DNA of 57,580 nucleotides, from positions 1-57,580 of the forward strand of contig CAZUSO010000013.1 of the NCBI GenBank assembly GCA_964622775.1. The letters run 5' to 3'. The DNA comes from CAZUSO01 sp964622775. GTDB lineage: Bacteria > Bacteroidota > Bacteroidia > Chitinophagales > Chitinophagaceae. The stretch's first letter is position 1; every line of letters begins with the position of its first letter. Positions 25,518 through 35,126 of the stretch are shown here, piece by piece. The notes beneath the pieces were generated by a model. The model had not been told where the DNA came from. It worked only from the letters and a program-made list of their open reading frames with translations, and did no database searches. The translations under genes and the position numbers were made by a program.

Positions 25518-26108
25518 TTACATGTTCAAACGGGCGGGCTGTGCAATAAATTCATCAATAAGCTCCATGATTTCAGCAATAGCCGTTTCCAGATTATCAT
25601 TGACTACAATCTTATCAAACAAGGAGGCATAAGTCAATTCACCTTTTGCTTTAGCGAGACGTTCCTTCAGGGTTTCCTCGGTTTCAGTGCCCCGGTTTTG
25701 CAGCCTGGATTTCAATATTTCCAAAGAGGGTGCCTGGATAAATATAGACAGTGCATTTTCATGATCTTTATTCTCAATATTGAGCGCGCCCTGCACGTCA
25801 ATGTCCACTAATGGCACCCTACCTTCATCCCAGATTCGTTGCAATTCCGATTTCAGCGTACCGTAGTATTTTCCGGTATAGACCATTTCCCATTCGAGAA
25901 ACTCCTGCTTTTTGATTTTTTCCAGAAAATCTTCTTCCGATAAAAAATAATAATCTTTTCCATCCCTTTCGCCCGGCCGGGGCTTACGGGTGCAGGCCGA
26001 AACGGAAAAGGCGATTTCAAGCCGGTTTTGCAGCAGGTGTTTTACAATCGTGGTTTTCCCCGATCCCGACGGTGCTGTGATGATGATGATTTTTTGACTC
26101 AAAATCAA
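25518..26108 (-). CDS. gmk: Guanylate kinase
   Basis: Phosphorylates GMP to GDP with ATP in nucleotide metabolism. The P-loop is APSGSGKTT, followed by the GMP-binding block SVSACTRKPRPGERDGKDYYFLS and VLLDIDVQGA-type VPLVDIDVQGALN. The lid Arg residues are in LKSRLQNRGTETEETLKERL. No ATG is available: the start is TTG at 26108 or TTG at 26102, both in frame just before IIIITAPSG. It begins seven bases after the stop of the TlpA-like gene, so translational coupling may compensate for the weak start. Confidence 0.95.
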   Translation of the reverse strand: MILSQKIIIITAPSGSGKTTIVKHLLQNRLEIAFSVSACTRKPRPGERDGKDYYFLSEEDFLEKIKKQEFLEWEMVYTGKYYGTLKSELQRIWDEGRVPLVDIDVQGALNIENKDHENALSIFIQAPSLEILKSRLQNRGTETEETLKERLAKAKGELTYASLFDKIVVNDNLETAIAEIMELIDEFIAQPARLNM

Positions 26109-26115
26109 TTACTTT

Positions 26116-26646
26116 TTAGCGGATAACATACTTTTCAATATCCTGTACGGCTTCTTCCGCAGTCATATATTTTCCGATAATTTTCCCATCAGGCCCAATC
26201 AGGAAGGCTTGCGGGATAAAAGCAACGCCATATATATCCGCTGCTTCGGATTTCCAGGCTTTCAGATCGCTCACATGATAAGGCCATGCGAGCTTATCGC
26301 TTTTAATCGCATTCATCCAGGCATCTTTAGTCCGGTCTAAGGACACGCTGAATACAGTAAAGCCCTTAGGTGCATCCTTGAATTTTTTGGATTTATACTT
26401 TTCATAAAATGCCACTAAGGAAGGATTTGCACGACGGCAGGGGCCGCACCAGCTTGCCCAGAAGTCAAGCAATACATATTTACCCTTAGCTATCTGCTGT
26501 AGCGAAATCATTTTATCCTGCGGGTCGGGAAAGGAAAGTTCCGGCGCCTGCTGACCGATCTCGATCTTGGTATTTTTGTATTGAGCCTGGGCAGTAATAC
26601 CCATAGAGCAGACGACAATTGTCGCAACAATTATTTTTTTGAACAT
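26116..26646 (-). CDS. TlpA/ResA-type thioredoxin-like protein, 176 aa
   Basis: ATG 26646 gives a signal peptide (MFKKIIVATIVVCSMG...AQAQ). The TlpA domain follows: IGQQAPELSFPDPQDKMISL, then FWASWCGPCRRANPSLV with the redox pair Cys67/Cys70, and a cis-Pro region in YGVAFIPQAFLIGPDGKII. It acts in the periplasm, probably reducing disulfides, as ResA does in cytochrome maturation, though no cytochrome gene is near. A longer frame starting at 26691 adds residues that hide the signal peptide and was rejected. gmk follows by seven bases. Confidence 0.9.
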   Translation of the reverse strand: MFKKIIVATIVVCSMGITAQAQYKNTKIEIGQQAPELSFPDPQDKMISLQQIAKGKYVLLDFWASWCGPCRRANPSLVAFYEKYKSKKFKDAPKGFTVFSVSLDRTKDAWMNAIKSDKLAWPYHVSDLKAWKSEAADIYGVAFIPQAFLIGPDGKIIGKYMTAEEAVQDIEKYVIR

Positions 26647-26764
26647 AGATTTAAGATTAAAAAATTTTAACCATAAGCAGCTTTCGGTCAATAGCAGCTA
26701 TTGGCATTATAAGGGCTACAAATTTAATAGAAAAACAAATTGCAAATCGTGTTAAATGTAAAGA

Positions 26765-28231
26765 TTAAGGTAAATATTGATAACAGCCTATATCCGGGGG
26801 ATTGCTTCGCGGCACGCCATCCAAATCGGTGGAAAACGACCCGGCGGAAATGCCGTTGTTAATGGCCGGCGATCCGGCGCTTAAATGATAGTCGGAAGAA
26901 TCCACTCCGCGGAAATCAGGATCCTGATTGAAAATGCAGTTGTTGATATTCACAAATGCGGCCTGGGTAGCAGCAGCTTTCAACAGCGAATGATTCAGGG
27001 AAACAGTTGCCGGATAATCTTCCTTACGATCCGTATAAAATTCATCTTCACCCGAAGGCCCGTAAATAATAGAATTGGTTAAGGTAAATTGAAGCGGGCT
27101 GCTGTAATACTGATCCTGGCTGATGTAAAAGTAATTCTGCACTACCGCTGTAATATGACCGCTGACCCTGGAAAAATACGGAATCGCTCCGTAGGTTGCA
27201 ATCGTGCTGTTGTTAAATGTATAGTCGCCGCCCTGCACCAGCGCCAGGTTCTCAAACTGGCAATCAACAACCAGGCAATTGTCGGCGTACAGGCTGGAGT
27301 TGAATGCAATGATGCCGTATTGAACCGAGTTTTTGATCACGGTGTTCGTCAGTTTTAACTTGGGAATGCCGTTTTGAATCGTATCGGGATCAAGCTGAAT
27401 CATAGCGCCCAAAGTTTGCTGGCCGCTGATTATCGTGGGTAGTCCGCCATTTTTTAAGATGGCATAATTGATCTCATTATTCTGACTTTGTTTGAAAAAA
27501 TATAAGCCTCCCCATTCCCCCGGCACATCGGCATATTCTCCCACATATACGTTCCGGTCAATGCGGTCGCCCTGAAAGATGACGCTGTCTGATTTGGTAC
27601 CATTAATCTTCAGAGTACCCATTACAAAAAGCCGGGAATTGGCATGCATATAAACGCGTACGCCGGCCGGTATGGTCAGTATGGCGTTTTCATCCACCAA
27701 TGCGCTGTTAATAATCACATACGGTTTGTCGTTGGTCCAGGTCTGCGTTTGAAGAACACTGTCCACAACGTAATGCACATTTTGCCCGAAAGCAATTACG
27801 GGAATGGAAAAATCCTGCCCGTTAAGGGAAAGCACCAACTGATCTTCTATCAGGAAAGGCGTGTTTTCAAGGGTCGGATCGATGGTAACGGCCGCGAAAA
27901 CATACATACTGTCTTCTGCCGCCAGCTCAATATCATTAATTTCCTTTCCCGGAACGCCGTTGACATTCAGCCGGAAAGGCGACTCATCGCCCCGTTTAAG
28001 GCGGATGCTGCTGATTTTGATCTTCTGTTTTTCGTTATTGTAAATCTTTATGCTGCGTGTGGCGCTACCTTGTTGTGTAAACACCGTATCAAACATCAGT
28101 GTGTCGGCAGAGAACATTACGGATCCGCCCTGCGTAAGAAACTGCTCTTTTTTACATGAAGCGGCAAGCAGACTGAATACGATAGTAAGCGCCATACTCA
28201 TCAGGACAATCAGCGGGGAAGTATTTTTCAT
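26765..28231 (-). CDS. Lipoprotein with parallel beta-helix, choice-of-anchor-Q type, 488 aa
   Basis: ATG 28231 gives a lipoprotein signal ending SLLAASCKKEQ. An N-terminal domain (VMFSADTLMFDTVFTQQGSATRSIKIYNNEKQKI) is Ig/ASPM-like, as seen in related lipoproteins. The middle has beta-helix rungs (AILTIPAGVRVYMHANSRLFVMGTL, NNEINYAILKNGG, LTNTVIKNSVQYGIIAFNS). The end (YHLSAGSPAINNGIS ... DLDGVPRSNPPDIGCYQY) is the choice-of-anchor-Q closing motif. It should be attached to the outer membrane; ligand unknown. The frame reaches 28282 but those extra codons precede the signal peptide. Confidence 0.85.
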   Translation of the reverse strand: MKNTSPLIVLMSMALTIVFSLLAASCKKEQFLTQGGSVMFSADTLMFDTVFTQQGSATRSIKIYNNEKQKIKISSIRLKRGDESPFRLNVNGVPGKEINDIELAAEDSMYVFAAVTIDPTLENTPFLIEDQLVLSLNGQDFSIPVIAFGQNVHYVVDSVLQTQTWTNDKPYVIINSALVDENAILTIPAGVRVYMHANSRLFVMGTLKINGTKSDSVIFQGDRIDRNVYVGEYADVPGEWGGLYFFKQSQNNEINYAILKNGGLPTIISGQQTLGAMIQLDPDTIQNGIPKLKLTNTVIKNSVQYGIIAFNSSLYADNCLVVDCQFENLALVQGGDYTFNNSTIATYGAIPYFSRVSGHITAVVQNYFYISQDQYYSSPLQFTLTNSIIYGPSGEDEFYTDRKEDYPATVSLNHSLLKAAATQAAFVNINNCIFNQDPDFRGVDSSDYHLSAGSPAINNGISAGSFSTDLDGVPRSNPPDIGCYQYLP

Positions 28232-28351
28232 TGACTCAAAATAAACGGTAAATATAGTAAACGAAAACATTTCCGCTTTCATTGTTTCAAAAGCATATTT
28301 CCGACCCGCATTTTTATCCTATATTCGCTTCATAAATAAATATTCCGGAAC

Positions 28352-28918
28352 ATGAATAAGCTGATACTGTTATTAGGCATTGTTACTGCACTTTTTTTGC
28401 AGTCCTGCGGAAAAAGCTATACCCACGATGCTCCGGGTATAAAGGAACTGAATCAGGATCTAAAGGAAAAATTCGGAGCGGATGCCTGGTACACGAATGT
28501 GTCTTACTCCGTATCCCCGGACAATAAAAACATATACGTGGTGTCAGCAGATCAAACCGACAATCCCGAATCGCTGATGCAGGAGCGCTGGCTGAAAGAA
28601 GGTAATACCTGGCAGAAGATTGCTAAAGTTAACCTGGATATTCAAAACGGAGCGCCCCGCGACTATATGTTTCAGTTGGACCAGGGCGGCATCAGTCTGG
28701 AAACTTTAGGGCAACTGATCACCGACACCCGCGATTCCCTTCAAAAAGAGAAAGGACTTACCGAACTGAAGCTGAAGATAGCGATAGTGGCTACCAGCAA
28801 TATCGTACTGAACAAAAATGATCGTTACAGTTATACGGTGATATTTGAAGATCCTGAAAATAATTCTTACAGCGCCACTTACGATCTCAACGGAAAAATA
28901 AAGAACCGCAATTTTTAA
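28352..28918 (+). CDS. Hypothetical lipoprotein, 188 aa
   Basis: The lipoprotein signal ends FLQSCGKS, with Cys at residue 19. The mature domain is a mixed alpha/beta soluble protein (ADAWYTNVSYSVSPDNKNIYVVSAD, MQERWLKEGNTWQKIAKVNLDI, RYSYTVIFEDPENNSYSATYDLNGKIKN). I do not recognise the family; the last segment resembles the edge strands of small periplasmic lipid-binding or PepSY-like folds, which is weak evidence. Monocistronic and divergent from the beta-helix lipoprotein. Confidence 0.75.
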   Translation: MNKLILLLGIVTALFLQSCGKSYTHDAPGIKELNQDLKEKFGADAWYTNVSYSVSPDNKNIYVVSADQTDNPESLMQERWLKEGNTWQKIAKVNLDIQNGAPRDYMFQLDQGGISLETLGQLITDTRDSLQKEKGLTELKLKIAIVATSNIVLNKNDRYSYTVIFEDPENNSYSATYDLNGKIKNRNF

Positions 28919-29207
28919 TTGATTTTTTCGGCAGGACAATTAGTATATTTCCGGAAGCAGCATGGTTTTGTGTTTCACGCAAAGGGGGAAAGAAGACAAA
29001 GGAAACTACGGCGTTTGCTCTTTTTATCTGCGAAAATCTCCGTAATCTGCGGGACAATGTAATATGGCGGAAACTATCGAAGAGTAATATACCCATCGTT
29101 AGATGAATGCTTCGATAAGCATGACAACGCTTTGGTCATCATTCTATTCCTGTTGTCCTCATCAGAAAGGAAATTTCGAATTAAAAAAATTGCATTGCAA
29201 ATACCTG

Positions 29208-29933
29208 TCAATGCGTAGCGTTCAATTGTCTCCGGTAAAGCGGGATAGTATTTTGCAGGCCGTAATACAGCGCATCGCTGACCAGGGCATGTCCAATGGA
29301 AACCTCTAACAGGCCGGGAATATTTGCAGCAAAATACTTCAGGTTGTGCAAGTCCAAATCGTGCCCGGCATTCAGACCTAAATGCGCTTTTTGCGCCGCA
29401 ACAGCCGCCAACACATAATCAGCGATTGCCGCTTCTTTATTTTCAAAAAAATGCTTTGCATAAGCTTCTGTATAAAGCTCTACCCGGTCAGCTCCGCATG
29501 CTGCTGCTTCATAAATCATATCTGTCACCGGATCTACAAAGACGGAAACGCGGATGCCGGACTTCTTAAAAACCGCAATGATCATTTTCAGGAAACCCGC
29601 CTCTTTTGCCGTGTCCCATCCATGATTAGAGGTCAGTTGATCCGTGGCATCCGGCACCAGCGTCACCTGTTGCGGCTGATGATCCAATACTAATTGCACG
29701 AACTTATCTTCTTTCGGATTGCCTTCAATATTAAATTCCGTAGTGATAATCTTCTTCAATTCCGCTACATCCCGGTAACGAATATGGCGTTCGTCCGGAC
29801 GGGGATGCACCGTGATGCCCTCTGCGCCGAAGCGCTCACAGTCCTGTGCCACCTGAATAAGGTCAGGATTATTTCCGCCACGACTATTGCGCAGCGTGGC
29901 TATTTTATTGATATTAACGGAAAGTCTGGTCAT
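29208..29933 (-). CDS. pdxJ: Pyridoxine 5'-phosphate synthase
   Basis: Condenses 3-amino-2-oxopropyl phosphate with 1-deoxyxylulose 5-phosphate, the last ring-forming step of DXP-dependent vitamin B6 synthesis. ATG 29933 gives 241 residues and the family start TRLSVNINKIATLRNSRGG. The phosphate-binding and catalytic block ITVHPRPDERHIRYRDV is intact, as are VTLVPD, ELYTEAYA and GLNAGHDLDLHNL. A longer frame beginning at 30011 has no conserved residues. It lies 91 nt after the end of pafA on the same strand. Confidence 0.96.
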   Translation of the reverse strand: MTRLSVNINKIATLRNSRGGNNPDLIQVAQDCERFGAEGITVHPRPDERHIRYRDVAELKKIITTEFNIEGNPKEDKFVQLVLDHQPQQVTLVPDATDQLTSNHGWDTAKEAGFLKMIIAVFKKSGIRVSVFVDPVTDMIYEAAACGADRVELYTEAYAKHFFENKEAAIADYVLAAVAAQKAHLGLNAGHDLDLHNLKYFAANIPGLLEVSIGHALVSDALYYGLQNTIPLYRRQLNATH

Positions 29934-30024
29934 TTTATGAACATTAAAAAATTGAAACAGCCGGTAGCGATAAATATTATCTGCAATAAAAAACTCAATT
30001 TTCAAACACACTTGCCTGAAGCGC

Positions 30025-31656
30025 TCATTTAAAGATCTCGGTTACCGGTTCACCAATACTGGCATTCGGCATTTGAATATGCAATAATGCAGCTAAAGTG
30101 GCGGCGATGTCCGTTATGGCAACGCTGCGATAAGTTGCTCCTTTGGGAATATGCCATCCGTACCACAAAAGCGGGATATGGGAATCATAAGGATTCCAGC
30201 TTCCGTGCGTTGTTCCCCTGGAGCCATGTCCGCTGAACCAGCCCGGCTCCATAATGATCTGTATGCTTCCCGAACGTTTCGCATGGTAGCCGTTAACCGC
30301 CATCTGCGCCATAATTTGCGGCACCGTATTGCTTTCCGGATGTTCCATATCCAGCACAAAGGCGATGCCCGGTACAGCCTTCAGCCAGATCATGATTTTC
30401 TTCCGGATGGCATCACGATCCAGCTTTTTGTCTTTAATCAGTTGTTCATTCAGGAAAACCTGGTAATTCATCAGAGATAATACGATGGCGCTGTCTCCAA
30501 ATTCTTTCTGTAGAAACTGATTCAGTTGCTGGTTGGCCTTTCTGATGCTGATTGATTCCCCGGGGATATTATGGTCGTCAAGAAAAGCAGGGTTATGTGC
30601 TCCTGCATGATCCGCTGTGAGAAAAACGAGGTAATTCCCTTTCCCGATCTTCTGATCCAAAAAACTTAAAAACCGGGCTATTTCCTGGTCCAGCCTTAAG
30701 TAACTATCTTCCACCTCTATGGAATTCGGGGCAAAGATGTGCCCGATATAATCGGGGCTTGAAAAGCTCAGCGCCAGAAAATCAGTATGCGCTCCGCCTC
30801 CGAGATGCGCTCCAACAATGGCCGCCTCAGCCATCAGGCGGGTAAGCGTGTTTCCAAATGGCGTGCTCCGAATCACGCCTTTATCGTTGCTTTGTACGGC
30901 AGCCGAGGTAAGATGCGGAAATACGGGACGCTCTTCACCTTCCATCAACCTGCCTTCATACGTATTGTCGTCTGCGGTACTTTGCCGGTAAGATTCGATA
31001 GGGTATAAAGTGTGCCAGTCCTGTAACATAAGGCTGTCGGAGATATTCCTGTTATTGAACTGAACAAGCCATTGGGGCAATTGGTTCATATAAAAACTAC
31101 TGGAAATAAAGTGTCCGTTTGAGTCATCATACCAATATGCTGCGTTTGCGGAATGTCCCGCAGGCAGGATAGCGCCGCGGTCTTTCAGGGCAATGCCAAT
31201 TGTTTTCGATTGAAAATTGGTGGCCAGGCGCAACTCATCGGTAATAGTGGTAGCCAACAGGTTACGCGGACTCATCAGACCTGCCTTTCCTCCGCCTGTA
31301 CTGGTAACGGCGGTATCTTCACAGCAATACCATTCCCGCCCGGTGGCAATATCAATCCAGTCATTAGCGGCAATACCGTGTAAGGCCGGAACGCTGCCCG
31401 TATAAATGCTGGCGTGCCCCGGAGCCGTAAAGGTGGGTAAATAATTTATATGGGTATTTTCACAGTTGAATCCATCTTCCATTAACCTCCTGAAGCCGTC
31501 GTTACTGAAACGGTCATGGTACCGGTAGAGGTAATCCCATCGCATTTGATCCACCACAATACCTATAACCAGTTTAGGACGTTCCGGCTGCTTTTGGGAA
31601 AAGGCAGCAGATGCCGGCCATAAAAAAAGGATCAGCAGTAAAAGGCGGTTTTGCAT
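30025..31656 (-). CDS. pafA: PafA-type alkaline phosphatase / phosphodiesterase
   Basis: A secreted alkaline-phosphatase superfamily enzyme, 543 residues from ATG 31656, with signal peptide MQNRLLLLILFLWPASAAFSQ. The first metal ligand is in VIGIVVDQMRWDYL (Asp36). The nucleophile is the Thr of PTFTAPGHASIYTG (~Thr77), as in PafA, where Ser is used by E. coli PhoA. Later ligands are in LTADHAGAHNP and SGHGSRGTTHGSWNPYDSHIPLL. It releases phosphate from monoesters in the periplasm. A CAAAAATA at 31684-31691 gives a minus-strand -7 box (TATTTTTG). Confidence 0.9.
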   Translation of the reverse strand: MQNRLLLLILFLWPASAAFSQKQPERPKLVIGIVVDQMRWDYLYRYHDRFSNDGFRRLMEDGFNCENTHINYLPTFTAPGHASIYTGSVPALHGIAANDWIDIATGREWYCCEDTAVTSTGGGKAGLMSPRNLLATTITDELRLATNFQSKTIGIALKDRGAILPAGHSANAAYWYDDSNGHFISSSFYMNQLPQWLVQFNNRNISDSLMLQDWHTLYPIESYRQSTADDNTYEGRLMEGEERPVFPHLTSAAVQSNDKGVIRSTPFGNTLTRLMAEAAIVGAHLGGGAHTDFLALSFSSPDYIGHIFAPNSIEVEDSYLRLDQEIARFLSFLDQKIGKGNYLVFLTADHAGAHNPAFLDDHNIPGESISIRKANQQLNQFLQKEFGDSAIVLSLMNYQVFLNEQLIKDKKLDRDAIRKKIMIWLKAVPGIAFVLDMEHPESNTVPQIMAQMAVNGYHAKRSGSIQIIMEPGWFSGHGSRGTTHGSWNPYDSHIPLLWYGWHIPKGATYRSVAITDIAATLAALLHIQMPNASIGEPVTEIFK

Positions 31657-32047
31657 CTGGGTAACACTATTGTAAATAAGTAGCAAAAATAACACGATGA
31701 TTTGTAATTCCGGCACAAGTCGTATTGCATTATCATTAAGGGTCATTTTCCGGTTGCCCCTGCAATCCCAGGATGAGCCCGGCGTCAGAGATTGAAAAGA
31801 ATTGATTTGAGATGGAGGCCAGCCTTTGGCAATGTACCAATGAAGACCTGAACCAGAAATTAATGCTTATCATCAGCCATAGTCTTACTCTGTTGTTGAA
31901 AATATCAATGAAAGCGGGAATAACAACCTGGAATGCATCCTTCACCCCAACGTATTGATAGCTGACATTTATATACCATTTTATCCGAACTTTGCCCAGC
32001 CGGAAGAAAGTATTCAGTCCTCTGGAAAAATAAAACAGCAGAACACC
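31657..32047. other. Divergent intergenic region
   Basis: No gene or repeat is evident in these 391 bases apart from the pafA -7 box (31684-31691, minus strand) and GAACTTTG (31986-31993), one base off a -7 box for the plus-strand TPR gene. Confidence 0.5.
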
Positions 32048-33748
32048 ATGAAAGGAACATTTTACTTCATTGGGCTTTCCCTGCTTTTTGGAGTGGCACG
32101 GGGTGGAGCTGCTTATGGTCAAAAGCAGGGGCAGGCACGCATTGATTCCCTTTTACAGGCGCTGCCTCTGGTGAAAACAGACACCGACAGGGTGAACTTA
32201 TTAAATCATTTAGGTAATCAATATTACCGGGTTTCCCGCTATGACTCGGCACTGTATTGTGTACAAAATGCTGAGGAGCTTGCCGAAAAGTCCGGATTCA
32301 AATCAGGAATTATTACCGCACGCTCGATAACTGCAATTGTTTACTTTGATTTAGGAAACTATCCGGTGGCCATGAAAAAAAACCTGGCCGCATTAAAATT
32401 ATGTGAAGAGGTAGGGAATAAGAATGGCATTGCTACTATTTACAACAACATTGGAAATATATACCGGAATCAGCATGATAACGATGCAGCATTAGAAAAT
32501 CATTTTGCTGCACTGAAAATACGGGAAGAGCTTGGAAATAAAGGAGGCGTAGCCATGTCTTACATCAACATAGCTACTATTTACAGGGATAAGGGCGATT
32601 ATGCCGAAGCATTGAAGAAAAATTTTGCTGCTTTGGCAATATGCGAAGCCATAGAAGATAAAAGAGGAATTTCTATTAGTTACAATAACACCGGTAATAT
32701 CTATATTGATATGGGTGATTATGAAAAGGCATTACAAATGCATCTGGCAGTATGGAATATCAGCAGGGAGCAGGATAAAAAGGGGGATGAGGCTTTGGCC
32801 TGCTATAATATCGGCAATACCTATAACAAGATGAATAACCCGACAGAGGCTAAAAAATGGTTGAAAAGGGGACTTGAACTGGGGGAAGAAACCGGAATGG
32901 CAAGCAGTATCCAGGCCGCCTATTCCGGGCTTGCGATATCCGACAGCCTATTGAAAAATTACCGATCCTCGCTGGAAAATTACAAGATGTTTATTGTTTA
33001 CCGTGACAGCCTGTTCAATGAAGAAAATCTGAAAAAGATTATCCAGGCAGGAGTGCAGTATGAATTTGACAAGAAATCAGCTCTGGCCAAAGCAGAACAG
33101 GAAAAGAAAATAGCAACCACCCGGTTACAGTTCGGTATTTTTTCCCTAATCATTTTCCTGGTGGCGCTTATGGGGTTTTCCCTGTTTTATATTACCCGGC
33201 TGAGAAAGAAAAAAGAAAGGCAGATCCTTCTGGCCAACCAGCAAATTACGGAATTGGAAAAGCAAAAGCTGGAAGCAGAGCTGGAACAGGCGCAGGAGCA
33301 TGTACAGCAGTTTCTTAAACAATTAAACACCAAAAACGAGCTGATTGATAAAGTATCATTAGAGCTGGAAAAATTGAATGACCAGTATGTCCAGGAAAAG
33401 GGGGCGCTGGATCATACCTTATCAGCGCTCCGGGATGCCCGCATTTTAACGGACGATGACTGGAGTTCTTTCCTTTCCGGCTTTAACCGGCTGTATCCCC
33501 GGTTTGCCATGATCATTAAGGATCAATATCCGGGCATTACTCTATCCGAACTGCGCTACCTGATGCTGACGAAGATCGGGATGACACACAAGGAAATGGC
33601 AGGAATGCTGGGCGTTTCTTTTGACACTATCCGGGTTACCTGGAATCGCGTACGCAAAAAGCTGGACGGCTCCTTAGAGGACACCCCGCAGTCTTTGTTG
33701 CACATGATAGAAACGGCTTCGAGCCTGGCGAATTACTCCGCCAATTAG
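32048..33748 (+). CDS. TPR protein with membrane helix, coiled coil and C-terminal HTH, 566 aa
   Basis: ATG 32048 gives a signal sequence (KGTFYFIGLSLLFGVARGGAA). Residues ~35-330 are tetratricopeptide repeats (YNNIGNIYRNQHDNDAALENHFAALKIREE and relatives). A membrane helix follows at ~358-378 (FSLIIFLVALMGFSLFYI), then a coiled coil (~385-465), then a LuxR-like helix-turn-helix (LTKIGMTHKEMAGMLGVSFDTIRVTWNRVRKKL, ~510-545). This one-protein design senses with the periplasmic TPRs and places a DNA-binding domain in the cytoplasm; it is widespread in Bacteroidota. The signal and targets are unknown. No partner gene adjoins it. Confidence 0.87.
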   Translation: MKGTFYFIGLSLLFGVARGGAAYGQKQGQARIDSLLQALPLVKTDTDRVNLLNHLGNQYYRVSRYDSALYCVQNAEELAEKSGFKSGIITARSITAIVYFDLGNYPVAMKKNLAALKLCEEVGNKNGIATIYNNIGNIYRNQHDNDAALENHFAALKIREELGNKGGVAMSYINIATIYRDKGDYAEALKKNFAALAICEAIEDKRGISISYNNTGNIYIDMGDYEKALQMHLAVWNISREQDKKGDEALACYNIGNTYNKMNNPTEAKKWLKRGLELGEETGMASSIQAAYSGLAISDSLLKNYRSSLENYKMFIVYRDSLFNEENLKKIIQAGVQYEFDKKSALAKAEQEKKIATTRLQFGIFSLIIFLVALMGFSLFYITRLRKKKERQILLANQQITELEKQKLEAELEQAQEHVQQFLKQLNTKNELIDKVSLELEKLNDQYVQEKGALDHTLSALRDARILTDDDWSSFLSGFNRLYPRFAMIIKDQYPGITLSELRYLMLTKIGMTHKEMAGMLGVSFDTIRVTWNRVRKKLDGSLEDTPQSLLHMIETASSLANYSAN

Positions 33749-34082
33749 CTTTGCAGCATTGAGCGGATATCTGCCGGGCAGACAATGAATAAGTTGGTCG
33801 ATGCTCCTTTGAAATGGGATAAATCAAATAACTTTATCGTGAAAAACCACTCTCAGAGCCTGTCTCAAATAGCCGTTATTTACAATAGGGATACAGATTG
33901 AAGATTGGGTATGCTGTGGCTAAAAACGGCCAACCCGTTTCAGGCATACAAACACTTCCAGATTTTCCTCTTCCCATATTCAATGTTCTCCCCATTTCCG
34001 CCAATAAACAATTTTTCTCCGCAGATGCTAAGGATTATCTTTGCGCGGCGAAGGGTTATTTATTTTCCGATATCTTAATACA
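33749..34082. other. Intergenic region with pssA promoter
   Basis: No gene. TATCTTTG (34036-34043) fits the -7 consensus and lies 40 nt before the pssA ATG. Otherwise no repeat or structure was seen in these 334 bases. Confidence 0.6.
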
Positions 34083-34844
34083 ATGAAACAGCTCCCTAAT
34101 ATTCTGACATTAACCAATCTGTTCTTTGGCTGCATTGCCACTGCCTTCATTCTCAGCGCCCCTTCCTATCTGAGTACCGTCAATAATACAGACTACTACC
34201 CGATTATCGGAATGGAGGAGATGTACTGGGGCAGTGTCTTTATCGGCCTGGCCGCTTTAATGGATATGCTGGACGGATTTGCCGCAAGAGCATTAAGGGT
34301 CGATTCGCCATTGGGCCGCGACCTGGATTCGCTGGCTGACGTAGTTTCTTTTGGCGTAGCGCCGTCCATGATTTTATTCAAATTATTGTGGATAGCCTAT
34401 ATGCAGGAACCCGGCGCGCTGGAAGCGCCGATGATTGCTATTGCTCCCGCATTTTTGCTTGCCTGCTTTGCGGCATGGAGGCTGGCAAAATTCAACCATA
34501 CGGCAGAGGAGCAAAAAGGTGTATTCATCGGCATGCCTACGCCGGCCGTGGGGCTGATGGTAGCGTCATTGCCCCTTGTCCTGTTTTATAATTACGATAC
34601 GGCCGGATACCTGCTCAATCGTTGGGTGATCTATATCCTGATCGTCCTGCTATGCTGGCTGATGCACAGTCGCATTCGTTTCTTCAAATGGAAAGCTACA
34701 GGCGGACTGGTCAACTGGTGGCCGCATATCGTGCTGGCAATAGTTATTGTTTCAGGCGCCGTCATGATACAATTTGCTATTGTTCCGGTAGCATTTATCC
34801 TTTATATCCTGTTATCCATAGTTTACCGACCTCAATCTTTATAA
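34083..34844 (+). CDS. pssA: CDP-diacylglycerol-serine O-phosphatidyltransferase
   Basis: Makes phosphatidylserine, the precursor of phosphatidylethanolamine, at the inner membrane. ATG 34083 starts MKQLPNILTLTNLFFGCIA, and 253 residues is typical of the membrane type. The CDP-alcohol phosphotransferase motif DG-x2-AR-x8-G-x3-D-x3-D is complete in LDGFAARALRVDSPLGRDLDSLAD. There are about seven membrane helices. An in-frame start at 34041 overlaps the promoter and was rejected. purS follows 20 nt downstream. Confidence 0.94.
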   Translation: MKQLPNILTLTNLFFGCIATAFILSAPSYLSTVNNTDYYPIIGMEEMYWGSVFIGLAALMDMLDGFAARALRVDSPLGRDLDSLADVVSFGVAPSMILFKLLWIAYMQEPGALEAPMIAIAPAFLLACFAAWRLAKFNHTAEEQKGVFIGMPTPAVGLMVASLPLVLFYNYDTAGYLLNRWVIYILIVLLCWLMHSRIRFFKWKATGGLVNWWPHIVLAIVIVSGAVMIQFAIVPVAFILYILLSIVYRPQSL

Positions 34845-34864
34845 TTATATAATTGCTGATCAAA

Positions 34865-35116
34865 ATGAAATATACGGCACACATTAACGTCAATCCATTG
34901 AAAGAATTGCTGGATCCTCAGGGCAAAGCAGTTACGGAAAGCCTGCACAGCTTAGGGCTTAAGCAAATTAACGATGTTCGTATCGGCAAACACATTATGC
35001 TAAGCATCGAAGCCGGCAACGAAACGGAAGCGCATGCTCAGGTGGAAGAAGCCTGCAAAAAGCTGCTCTCCAATCCGGTAATGGAATCCTACGACATCCA
35101 TATTGTAGTATCCTGA
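34865..35116 (+). CDS. purS: Phosphoribosylformylglycinamidine synthase subunit PurS
   Basis: Small subunit of the FGAM synthase complex (with PurL and PurQ) in purine synthesis. The 83-residue chain from ATG 34865 has the family pattern YTAHINVNPLKELLDPQGKAVTESLHSLG, then VRIGKHIMLSIEA and the final IHIVVS strand. A TTG at 34853 is in frame but less likely. It sits between pssA and rsmI with short gaps (20 and 10 nt), so all three are likely one transcript. PurL and PurQ are not in this window. Confidence 0.93.
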   Translation: MKYTAHINVNPLKELLDPQGKAVTESLHSLGLKQINDVRIGKHIMLSIEAGNETEAHAQVEEACKKLLSNPVMESYDIHIVVS

Positions 35117-35126
35117 ATTCTCCCGG

